This document shows, piece by piece, positions 1 through 7,721 of a DNA stretch of 64,000 nt (its first letter is position 1; the number at the start of each line of letters is the position of its first letter). The stretch spans positions 28,340 through 92,339 of the forward strand of contig CAIXCY010000088.1 in the NCBI GenBank assembly GCA_903918045.1, read 5' to 3'. The translations under genes and the position numbers were made by a program. The notes below the pieces were generated by a model. It searched no databases, was not told the DNA's origin, and saw only the letters and a program-made list of their open reading frames with translations. Source of the stretch: an uncultured Bacteroidia bacterium (GTDB taxonomy: Bacteria > Bacteroidota > Bacteroidia > Bacteroidales > Prolixibacteraceae).

Positions 1-145
1 TAGTAAGCAACCTGATCTGTTCTTTCAATTGCGCATTTTCTTCAGATAAGAGTTGCTTTTCACCCTTAACCCGCAAATAGTGATCGATCAGTTTATCAAG
101 CTTACCTTTAAATTCCTTTAGTAAATCAGATTCCCGCTCAGTCAT
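1..145 (-). CDS. Partial coiled-coil protein (5' end only)
   Basis: An ATG at 145-143 opens a frame that runs off the left edge, giving 48 residues. The fragment is almost entirely charged and helical, with leucines at heptad-like spacing and the motif LLSEENAQLKEQI, so a coiled coil is likely. Short coiled-coil proteins of this kind often sit just upstream of zapA in Bacteroidota and are described as ZapB-like, but the downstream gene lies outside the window. The frame is open to the edge and has no competing longer start. The function is not established. Confidence 0.6.
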   Translation of the reverse strand, partial: MTERESDLLKEFKGKLDKLIDHYLRVKGEKQLLSEENAQLKEQIRLLT

Positions 146-238
146 ACTTTTCGTTTACAGAGACAAAGTTAATATTTAAATCATATTTCAAAAACATCCT
201 GATCAATTAATTGTATCGCCTGGCATTTAAAAGTTTAC

Positions 239-246
239 TATTTTTG
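239..246 (+). promoter_or_regulatory. Candidate -7 element for the M23 peptidase gene
   Basis: TATTTTTG matches the Bacteroidota -7 consensus TAnnTTTG and lies 25 bases before the start codon at 272. No good TTTG is found at the usual 19-21 base spacing; the nearest TTG is about 25 bases upstream. AT-rich DNA gives chance matches, so this is a weak call. Confidence 0.3.
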
Positions 247-271
247 TAAATTCTCAGAAATCAGCTTAAAA

Positions 272-1993
272 ATGCGCCTTTTTTTCTCAATTCTCCTGCT
301 ATACCTCTCATCCCAGATAAATATTTTGGCTCAAAAAAAAACTGATAATTCACCCATTACCAGCCCATTAAAGCCACCCTATTTTTTTGCCGGAAATTTT
401 GGTGAATTAAGACCAAATCATTTCCACTCAGGCCTTGATTTTCGCACTCAGGGGCGAACAGGGCTGCCGGTATTTGCAGTAAAGGATGGTTATATCTCGA
501 GAATCGCGATCTCGCCATCCGGATATGGTAATGCATTATATATGAATCATCCCGATGGAACAACAACCGTATATGGCCATCTCCAAAGGTTTAACCCAAA
601 AATTCAGCAATACCTTCGGGAAAAACAATATGATCACGAAAGTTTTCAGATAAACCTCGCACTTTCCTCCGATCAATTTCCCTTTAACAAAGGGGATGTA
701 ATCGCATGGTCTGGAAATTCTGGGAGCTCCGGAGGCCCTCACCTCCATTTCGAGATAAGGGATACTAAATCAGAAAGGGTCCTTAACCCTCTGTTTTGTA
801 AATTCGGAATCACAGATAACAGCCCACCCAAAATTATTGCTTTGTATACCTACCCTTTAACTGATGCAAGTATGGTTAGCGGTGAGCAGATTAAGAAAAG
901 GTTTGAAACCGTTACAGTTCCCGGAGGATACCGATTGAAAAATAATTCCGCAATTGAGGTTTTTGGGAAAATAGGCTTTGGTATCCAGGCTGAGGATTAC
1001 TATAATGGGACAGGTTTAAAATGTGGGATTTATTCAGCCTCCCTATTTTGTGACAAAAAAGAAATTTTTGGATTTAAAATGTCAGATTTCAAGTTTAACG
1101 ATTCAAAATATGCAAATACACAAGGGGATTATGAAGAACATATTCAATCAAATCGGTGGGTCGAAAGATTATACAGAGAGCCTGGCAATTACCTTGATAT
1201 CTATGCTCCATCAATAAATAACGGAATGCTAAACCTGGATGATGGTAAGGGACACGAATTCGAGATTATCGTTTGTGATGCATTTAAAAATAAGGCCATA
1301 CTGAAATTTAAAACCAGTTCAGCAAAATCTTACAAGCCTTCGAAAAATGGTCACTTTACGAAAGAATTTTTATTTGATAAAGAGAATAAGTTTAAAAACG
1401 ACAAAATAAGGATCGAAATTCCCAAAGGTGCATTGTATGAAAATCTGAAATTTACCTGGAGCACTGCCCCGGCACCGGTTGGGTGCTACTCAGAACTTCA
1501 TCGGGTGAGTTCAAAATTTATTCCCATTCATCTGCCCTATTCCCTTTCGGTTAAAGTTGATAGAATACCTGACAACGCAGAAGATAAGGCTTTAATCGTA
1601 TCCATTGAGCCCGGGACAGGAAAAAAAAAGGCAATTGGTGGTGAATATTCCAAAGGGTGGGTTTCAGTCCAGGCATATGTATTCGGCGATTTTTCAGTAG
1701 CTATTGATCAGATTCCACCTGTGATTATACCCCTTAGTATCCGGGATAAAAGAATATTAACTGATCCTTTAAAAATTCAATTCCGAATAAGCGACAACCT
1801 TTCAGGAATTAAATCATATCGAGGAGAAATTGACGGGAAATGGGTCTTATTCGAATATGATGAAAAAGAAGGGTTACTTACTTATACGTTCGACTATCAA
1901 AGGATAGCAATTAAAAAATCACACCTTCTAAGATTAGTTGTCTCCGATTATAAGGATAATCGTTCAGAATATAAAGCAATAATATATAAATGA
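272..1993 (+). CDS. Secreted M23 (LytM-type) metallopeptidase with C-terminal extension
   Basis: A 573-aa exported protein with a hydrophobic N-terminal signal (residues 1-20). The LytM fold covers about residues 35-170. The zinc ligands are visible as H52 and D56 in HFHSGLDF and H159 in the HLH motif (H157, H159); H103 lies in the YGHL motif. M23 enzymes cut peptide cross-links in peptidoglycan. The roughly 400 residues after the catalytic domain are beta-rich and unusual in length for the family; they may be Ig-like substrate-binding or regulatory domains, which is inference. The stop codon overlaps the ATG of a decayed anmK by four bases (ATGA), so the two were probably once one cell-wall recycling operon. 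Confidence 0.85.
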   Translation: MRLFFSILLLYLSSQINILAQKKTDNSPITSPLKPPYFFAGNFGELRPNHFHSGLDFRTQGRTGLPVFAVKDGYISRIAISPSGYGNALYMNHPDGTTTVYGHLQRFNPKIQQYLREKQYDHESFQINLALSSDQFPFNKGDVIAWSGNSGSSGGPHLHFEIRDTKSERVLNPLFCKFGITDNSPPKIIALYTYPLTDASMVSGEQIKKRFETVTVPGGYRLKNNSAIEVFGKIGFGIQAEDYYNGTGLKCGIYSASLFCDKKEIFGFKMSDFKFNDSKYANTQGDYEEHIQSNRWVERLYREPGNYLDIYAPSINNGMLNLDDGKGHEFEIIVCDAFKNKAILKFKTSSAKSYKPSKNGHFTKEFLFDKENKFKNDKIRIEIPKGALYENLKFTWSTAPAPVGCYSELHRVSSKFIPIHLPYSLSVKVDRIPDNAEDKALIVSIEPGTGKKKAIGGEYSKGWVSVQAYVFGDFSVAIDQIPPVIIPLSIRDKRILTDPLKIQFRISDNLSGIKSYRGEIDGKWVLFEYDEKEGLLTYTFDYQRIAIKKSHLLRLVVSDYKDNRSEYKAIIYK

Positions 1994-2289
1994 GCACTTT
2001 AGCTATTCAGGTAATGTCCGGTACATCATAGGATGGTATTTATATCGCCCTTGGCCGATTTTCTGAATCAGGAAATAAATGGAGTTACGAAATATTAGAG
2101 GCACAAACTCTAAGCCAATCACAAATATTGGTTGATCAATTTTTAATATCCGTTATTTAAATGGTGATTAAGAGGCCCAGATTTTCGCTTTTCCAGGAGC
2201 TCTGTCCTCACTTGGGCAGATTAATGTATCGGGATCGGTAACAGGCTCGAAAAAAAAATGAAGTCGCCGGAATCATTTATCGCTTTTAG
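1990..2289 (+). pseudogene. anmK: Collapsed anhydro-N-acetylmuramic acid kinase (anmK) remnant
   Basis: The frame opens at the ATG overlapping the M23 stop and reads VMSGTS, stop, DGIYIALGRF. This is the AnmK N-terminal nucleotide-binding signature VMSGTSxDG with the usual leucine codon turned into TAG at 2029-2031. The frame continues to a stop at 2158-2160. From 2175, in another frame, the DNA reads IFAFPGALSSLGQINV then SVTGS, which resembles the AnmK C-terminus. A nine-A run at 2250-2258 then shifts the frame, and AGIIYRF ends at TAG 2287-2289. AnmK is normally 350-400 aa, so most of the middle has been deleted. The gene is dead: one nonsense codon, one large deletion and at least one frameshift. 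The C-terminal match rests on memory of the family. Confidence 0.75.
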
Positions 2290-2361
2290 AATAACTGACA
2301 AAACTCATTAAAAAAAGGGGTTATCTGGTAGTTTCATAAATTTTACCTTCAACAATTTTCC

Positions 2362-2369
2362 TATTTTTG
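2362..2369 (+). promoter_or_regulatory. Candidate -7 element for the C69 dipeptidase gene
   Basis: TATTTTTG fits TAnnTTTG and lies 26 bases before the ATG at 2396. No clear TTTG sits 19-21 bases upstream. It falls just after the anmK remnant, so the dipeptidase probably has its own promoter. Confidence 0.35.
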
Positions 2370-2395
2370 TCCAAACGGTAATAATATATTTCGCA

Positions 2396-4072
2396 ATGTT
2401 TAAAAACAGACTATTATTTCTATTCCTGATATTAGTTGCTTTAGAGGTTACCCCTGTAAATGGCTGTACTAATTTCCTTATCTCAAAAGGGGCAACGAAA
2501 GACGGCTCTGCAATGATATCGTATGCGGCAGATTCGCACACACTCTATGGTGAGCTCTATTTCTGGCCGGCTGCAGACTACCCTGACGGTGCACAACTCG
2601 ATGTTTATGAATGGGATACAGGTAAATATATGGGTAAAATACCGCAGGTAAAGCACACCTGGCAGGTAACTGGAAATATGAATGAAAACCAGGTGGCCAT
2701 TGGTGAAACAACCTATGGCGGAAGGAAAGAACTTTATACGCAAAAAGAGGCTATTGTTGATTATGGCAGTCTGATTTATATCACTTTGCAACGCTCCAGG
2801 AGTGCCCGCGAGGCAATTACAATCATGACTGACCTGGTGAAAAATTATGGATATGCCTCAGAAGGCGAATCCTTTTCAATTGCTGATCCTAACGAAGTCT
2901 GGATCCTTGAGATGATTGGAAAAGGTGAAGGGCAAAAAGGGGCTGTATGGGTTGCAATGCGGGTTCCTGACGGGTATATTTCGGGCCATGCAAATCAGGC
3001 TCGAATCACCCGTTTCCCCTTAAATGATCCGAAAAATTGCCTTTATTCATCTGACGTTATCTCTTTTGCCCGTGAAAAGGGTTGGTTTGATGGGAAAAAC
3101 AACGATTTTAGCTTTTCTGACACCTATGCTCCGGTAACCTTTAGTGCTGCAAGATTTTGCGAAGCGCGAATCTGGTCAGGTTTTAATAAAGTAAATAAGC
3201 AGATGAAACAATATGAAAACTATGCAATGGGAAAAGTTACATATGATGAAAACAAATATGCAACCAACCGGATGCCTCTCTGGATTAAGCCTGATTCATT
3301 ACTTTCATTAAAAGATGTAATTAGCTTAATGAGGGATCATTATGAAGGAACAGAGCTTGACATGACTAAAGATCTGGGAGCTGGTCCTTATGGGTCACCG
3401 TACCGGTGGCGCCCTATGGAATGGAAAGTTGATTCTGTAACTTATGTTCATGAAAGAGCTGTTTCTACTCAGCAGACCGGTTTCTCTTTTGTAGCACAAT
3501 GCCGCTCATACCTTCCGAATCCAATCGGCGGAATTCTCTGGTTTGGTCTGGATGATACATTTATGACTTGCTATATGCCTATTTATTGCGGAATAAAACA
3601 AGTGCCTAAATCCTTAATGGTTGGGGATGGAGATATGCTTACCTGGTCAGATAATTCTGCATTTTGGGTATTCAACCAGGTTTCAAATCTATGTTATTCG
3701 AGATATAGTGATATGATCGTCGATATTCAGAAAGTACAGTCGAATCTGGAGCAAAAATTCTTTAGCTTTACTCCAGTTGTTGACCAGGGCGCCTTAACCT
3801 TATGGAATAATGGAAATAAAGATCTGGCACTTCAATTTCTAACAGAATATTCTGTCAATCAGGCTGAAAACACGGTTAAAACGTGGAAAGATCTGGGCCA
3901 TTTTTTATTGATAAAATACAAGGATGGAAATGTTATGATCGAGAAAAACGGTCATTTTGAACGGAATGAATCGGGTAAATTACCGGTTGCTCCACTTCAC
4001 CCCGCATATCCTGATTGGTGGTATCGAAAAATCATCGAAAAAAATAAGGAGCACTTTATAGAGGTACAATAA
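2396..4072 (+). CDS. Secreted C69-family dipeptidase (PepD-like)
   Basis: A 558-aa Ntn-hydrolase of peptidase family C69. A signal-like hydrophobic stretch (residues 1-23) ends directly before C24 in NGCTNFLISKGATKDGS. In this family the N-terminal cysteine exposed by processing is the nucleophile, so signal removal and activation may be the same cut. The following GATxDGS motif is typical of C69 enzymes, which act as dipeptidases of broad specificity. Length and overall pattern fit the longer, secreted Bacteroidota members. A strong hairpin terminator follows, so the gene is probably transcribed alone. Confidence 0.85.
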   Translation: MFKNRLLFLFLILVALEVTPVNGCTNFLISKGATKDGSAMISYAADSHTLYGELYFWPAADYPDGAQLDVYEWDTGKYMGKIPQVKHTWQVTGNMNENQVAIGETTYGGRKELYTQKEAIVDYGSLIYITLQRSRSAREAITIMTDLVKNYGYASEGESFSIADPNEVWILEMIGKGEGQKGAVWVAMRVPDGYISGHANQARITRFPLNDPKNCLYSSDVISFAREKGWFDGKNNDFSFSDTYAPVTFSAARFCEARIWSGFNKVNKQMKQYENYAMGKVTYDENKYATNRMPLWIKPDSLLSLKDVISLMRDHYEGTELDMTKDLGAGPYGSPYRWRPMEWKVDSVTYVHERAVSTQQTGFSFVAQCRSYLPNPIGGILWFGLDDTFMTCYMPIYCGIKQVPKSLMVGDGDMLTWSDNSAFWVFNQVSNLCYSRYSDMIVDIQKVQSNLEQKFFSFTPVVDQGALTLWNNGNKDLALQFLTEYSVNQAENTVKTWKDLGHFLLIKYKDGNVMIEKNGHFERNESGKLPVAPLHPAYPDWWYRKIIEKNKEHFIEVQ

Positions 4073-4097
4073 TGTTTTACACGGTTTTGTTCGGATA

Positions 4098-4146
4098 AAA
4101 ATTATAAACCCGATGGATATTAAAGATTCATCGGGTTTATAATTTT
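4098..4146 (+). terminator. Strong hairpin terminator after the C69 gene
   Basis: Perfect 18-bp inverted repeat (4098-4115 with 4129-4146) around a 13-base loop, starting 26 bases after the dipeptidase stop. The right arm ends in TTTT. The AT flanks of the stem would allow termination in either direction. Confidence 0.75.
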
Positions 4147-4232
4147 AGGTAATATATGTTAATTGGCAATCTCAAATCACTTACCTATGCTGCCAAATTT
4201 GTATTTTTCGGATTTTAAACTTTTAATTAAAG

Positions 4233-4775
4233 ATGAATATGAAGTCCAAAATATTGATCCAGATTTTTCTTCTAATTGCTATTTCCTTAATTTTTAGAAA
4301 TATATCTGTTGCCAGGGGCAAAGAAATTCAATATATGAAAGATGGAATCTCTTTTTCGCTTCCCCAGGGGTGGAAAATTATTGCAAATGATTCAATTGGG
4401 AAAAATGCATATTATTTTTCTGCTGAAAATAGCGAACCTAAAGCAACAGGTTTGATCACAGTAACCTGGCTGAATGAGATTAAAAATCCGCTGGAAACAC
4501 TTATTATGCATCAAAAAACGATGATAATTTCAAATATATATCGAAATCCAGGGATTGAGTTTACCTCCGCTATTCCCGAAAAATTCATTGGATTCAGCGC
4601 CCAAAGCTGTATTTATACTACCATTGTAAAAGAGCAAAAACTTGAGGGAGTAATCTATTGTTTTAATTCCTCTCAAAAGACAATTACGATCTTTTTTCAA
4701 ACTGGTCTGAACGATAAAAAGCTTAATAAAAAAGTCCTCGAATTATTCAAAATAACCTTTAATTGCAGGGATTAA
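4233..4775 (+). CDS. Hypothetical secreted protein
   Basis: A 180-aa protein with an N-terminal signal or anchor (about residues 5-27) and a mature part beginning near KEIQYMKDG. The motif DGISFSLPQGWKI resembles the start of small beta-rich domains of the PsbP/DUF1795 type found in exported bacterial proteins, but I cannot assign a family. Two in-frame ATGs (4233 and 4239) are possible starts. It stands alone between a terminator and the long leader of the EPS locus. Confidence 0.65.
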   Translation: MNMKSKILIQIFLLIAISLIFRNISVARGKEIQYMKDGISFSLPQGWKIIANDSIGKNAYYFSAENSEPKATGLITVTWLNEIKNPLETLIMHQKTMIISNIYRNPGIEFTSAIPEKFIGFSAQSCIYTTIVKEQKLEGVIYCFNSSQKTITIFFQTGLNDKKLNKKVLELFKITFNCRD

Positions 4776-5210
4776 CAAGTGTTGATTAGTCAATTTTAAA
4801 GTTTAAAAAATTTGATTTGGAATTGGTTTCAGTTATAGTTAATATTACAGAATACTATTTTTCGAGTCGGTTAAGAATCTTTTTCAATGGCATAAAAATA
4901 TTTGCCTATTGGGACTGAAAGGGCGAAGCTGTAAAATATTTATTATATCACTGGTTATATTTTACTTAGTATCCATAATATATTAATCTTCTACCCAGGA
5001 AAGGCTATTTAGATGTAAACTCAAGTCTGAAAATCCTCCTTCTAAAAATATTGCTAAGGCTCAATACTTCTATAAAAATGAATTTTCTTAACATGATTTC
5101 TTAAATTAGCCGACTTTTCTTTAGAATTTGTAGCGATTTTAAGAATACTTTTATATGCTTTCAAGTTCTCTAAATACTCGTTTTGGAATAAAAATCAAAA
5201 AAAACTACTC
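4776..5210. other. Non-coding leader upstream of the EPS locus
   Basis: A 435-base AT-rich stretch with no supportable gene on either strand. It precedes the first gene of the long co-directional EPS locus and so should hold its main promoter, but I found no clean TTTG/TAnnTTTG pair and no hairpin with a T-run. A leader this long could carry regulatory binding sites; none is identified here. Confidence 0.5.
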
Positions 5211-5597
5211 ATGAGGCACAAGATTTTAATTATTGACGATGAAAAAAGCATCCGGCTTTTACTTGAGAATTTTCTTTCAAAAAATTACGATATTGTCAGC
5301 AAAAGTGACGGAATTGAAGCTCTCGAATGGCTGGAAGGAAACCTTCCTGATCTGATCATTTGCGACTTGCAAATGCCCAATATGGATGGCTATCTATTTA
5401 TCGAAAAGGTCAGACAGCGCGGATTCACAAAACATACACCCGTAATCATGTTATCGGGCGTAGAGAGTAGTAAGGAACGAATTAAATGCTACAGGCTTGG
5501 AGCTCAGGATTTTCTTGCTAAACCATTTAATCCTGAAGAATTAAGTGAACTAATTTTAAAAAATTTATTCCCTGTGCATTATGCCTTAAAATGGTAG
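5211..5597 (+). CDS. Single-domain response regulator (CheY-like receiver)
   Basis: A 128-aa stand-alone receiver with a complete active site: acidic pair D9-D10, phospho-acceptor D52 in CDLQMPNMDG, S82 in MLSG and K104 in AKPF. There is no output domain, so it should act by protein contact or as a phosphorelay shuttle. It is the first gene of the EPS locus, 60 bases before a priming transferase that itself carries a degenerate receiver. Probable partners in the same locus are the hybrid kinase (11781) and the Hpt protein (36252). Whether it gates transferase activity is inference. Confidence 0.85.
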   Translation: MRHKILIIDDEKSIRLLLENFLSKNYDIVSKSDGIEALEWLEGNLPDLIICDLQMPNMDGYLFIEKVRQRGFTKHTPVIMLSGVESSKERIKCYRLGAQDFLAKPFNPEELSELILKNLFPVHYALKW

Positions 5598-5657
5598 CTA
5601 TGGGTGTCACTAAGATTATGATTCACAGTACGATTTAAACCTCTTGCATTCATAAAA

Positions 5658-6860
5658 ATGGAAAACCTCCTAAAAATTCTTTATGTTGGCCGTTCATCGG
5701 ATGATATAATCGAACTCCGGACTCATTCAGAAGTTTCGGTAGTCCATAAGTCTAACATGCTTGAAGCAGTAAATTATCTCAAATCGGAGAATAAGATTGA
5801 TGCTGTTATTTCTGAGATTTATATCTCAGGAGGCGATGGAATTGAGATGAACAACTGGTTACGGGAAAGACCGGAATTCGACCGGATTGCATTTATCCTG
5901 ATCTCCTATGAGTTTAAGGCAGGCCTTTTCAAAACTGCATTTGACAGTCGGATAGACGACTATTTTGTTCTTCCCTTCGCCTCAGCCGAAAGTATAGCAA
6001 GCCGGATAAAATTCATTGTCGAATTCAGAAATAAATATTCCCTGACAAGCTATATCGATATAAATCAGGATATTAAATATGAAATGCCATTATCCAAACG
6101 GCTATTTGATTTATTAGTCGCTATATCTGCACTGATCGTTCTTTCACCTATTCTATTGCTTATTGTTATTGCCATAAGGCTTGAATCAAAAGGAAAGGTC
6201 TATTATATCTCTAAAAGGGTGGGCCGTGAGCCTTTTGATTTTTACAAATTGAGGTCTATGAGAACAGGAGCCGATAAGGAATTGAATAAACTTGCAAAGG
6301 ATAAAAATCAATATTCCATAGCCTCAGAACAAACTGAAATCGATTTTTCAAAACCATGCCCCGTTTGTACTAAATTAAACAACGGTAAAAGCTGCTCGCC
6401 GATTCTCCATATTGGTCCTTACAAAATATGTGACTATTGGTACCATACTCAAAAGAGAGAAGTTGCAAAATCAAAATCGGCATTTATTAAAATCTCTGAC
6501 GATCCACGTATAACCAAAGTAGGAAAATTTATACGAAACACAAGCATTGATGAACTTCCTCAACTGATTAATGTCATTAAAGGGGATATGTCAATTGTTG
6601 GTAATCGGCCTCTTCCGGTTTACGAAGCCGAACTTTTAACACGGGGAGTTATTTCCAAGCGGTTTCTGGCTCCTGCCGGTATAACTGGGCTTTGGCAAGT
6701 TGAGCTCCGTGGCAAAGGAGGTGTAATGTCTGAAGATGAACGGATGAGGCTCGATAATGAATATGCAGACCACTTTATCGGGGATAGCTACTCTTTCTGG
6801 TATGACCTGAAGCTGATACTTCGAACTGTTCCCGCTCTATTTCAGAAAGATACAGTTTAA
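5658..6860 (+). CDS. Pseudo-receiver fused to priming sugar-phosphate transferase
   Basis: A 400-aa protein. Residues 1-125 have a receiver-like pattern, but the phospho-acceptor position is E53 and the conserved lysine before P106 is L105, so the domain should not be phosphorylated normally. A hydrophobic segment (about 148-174) precedes the bacterial sugar transferase domain: KLRSM at 198-202, the catalytic DE pair at 299-300 in SIDELPQLINV, the GNRP motif at 315-318 and GITGLWQV at 341-348. Family members move a hexose-1-phosphate to undecaprenyl phosphate, the first step of EPS repeat assembly at the inner membrane. An insert at about 205-275 carries four cysteines (C234, C237, C246, C258), which is unusual and may bind metal or sense redox. 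The acceptor sugar cannot be read from sequence. Confidence 0.88.
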   Translation: MENLLKILYVGRSSDDIIELRTHSEVSVVHKSNMLEAVNYLKSENKIDAVISEIYISGGDGIEMNNWLRERPEFDRIAFILISYEFKAGLFKTAFDSRIDDYFVLPFASAESIASRIKFIVEFRNKYSLTSYIDINQDIKYEMPLSKRLFDLLVAISALIVLSPILLLIVIAIRLESKGKVYYISKRVGREPFDFYKLRSMRTGADKELNKLAKDKNQYSIASEQTEIDFSKPCPVCTKLNNGKSCSPILHIGPYKICDYWYHTQKREVAKSKSAFIKISDDPRITKVGKFIRNTSIDELPQLINVIKGDMSIVGNRPLPVYEAELLTRGVISKRFLAPAGITGLWQVELRGKGGVMSEDERMRLDNEYADHFIGDSYSFWYDLKLILRTVPALFQKDTV

Positions 6861-6962
6861 CTGTCTTTTTTTATATATTTGCATAAACAATACTCATTGG
6901 TTAACGTTCCTTCGGAAAGGTCGAACTAATATTTTTTTGAAATTTACTTACTCTTTTGATTT

Positions 6963-7718
6963 GTGAACCTACCTCATTCAATTCTTACTGTTATTATTAC
7001 ACTTCTGATCTTCCAATTCAAGGGAATTGCACAGGAGAGTAAAGATATGGATTTAATGAAAGACAATATTGAATCATTAATACCTCCTCTTGAAACAATT
7101 ATCGATACGGCTATTGCAAGAAATCCATTTGTTAAATTAAGAAACCAGCAGATTGATATTAACATACACAAATTAAAGGCGTTTAAGGTAGATTGGATGA
7201 GAAATTTAGGGGTTCAGACAGATGTTCTGTATGGAAATTTTAATAATATTTCATCCAACAGCTATCAGGGTCAAAATACGGCATTACTTGCTACCCGAAG
7301 TACACAACTTAACTATGGAGCCGGAGGCTTTATCCGGATCCCCTTGTATGATCTGTTCAACCGAAGAAACCAGAATCGACAGGCTCAGGTCGATATTGAC
7401 CAGGCCCAAAGTTATGTTTTGGAACAAAAAACGGAATTGCGCCAAATTATAATTAAACAATATAACGAACTGATCATAAAACATCGGATATTAAAAATCA
7501 AAGCAAAATATGTTGAAACGGCAAGAATTCATATGGAAATGGCTGAAAAGCAATTTATGAATGGTGTAATCAATATCGCTGAATATTCCAGTGTTACAGA
7601 GATTGTAGCAAGAGGTGAAGCAGAATTTGAGACTTCTAAAATGGAATTCCGTACCTCTTTTATGCTCCTGGAAGAAATTGTTGGAATGAAATTTAATCTG
7701 ACCAATAAACTCAAATAA
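6963..7718 (+). CDS. Short TolC-family-like outer membrane protein
   Basis: A 251-aa protein with a signal peptide (about residues 1-23, ending IAQ) and long amphipathic helices, including ARNPFVKLRNQQIDI near the start, typical of outer membrane efflux proteins. It begins with GTG at 6963; the first in-frame ATG would remove the signal. TolC-type proteins usually have two repeats and about 450 residues, so this is about half a protein. It ends three bases before the Wzz gene, in the place where EPS loci often carry the Wza export protein. It may be the outer membrane part of the export path. That role is inferred from position. Confidence 0.7.
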   Translation: MNLPHSILTVIITLLIFQFKGIAQESKDMDLMKDNIESLIPPLETIIDTAIARNPFVKLRNQQIDINIHKLKAFKVDWMRNLGVQTDVLYGNFNNISSNSYQGQNTALLATRSTQLNYGAGGFIRIPLYDLFNRRNQNRQAQVDIDQAQSYVLEQKTELRQIIIKQYNELIIKHRILKIKAKYVETARIHMEMAEKQFMNGVINIAEYSSVTEIVARGEAEFETSKMEFRTSFMLLEEIVGMKFNLTNKLK

Positions 7719-7721
7719 TTA

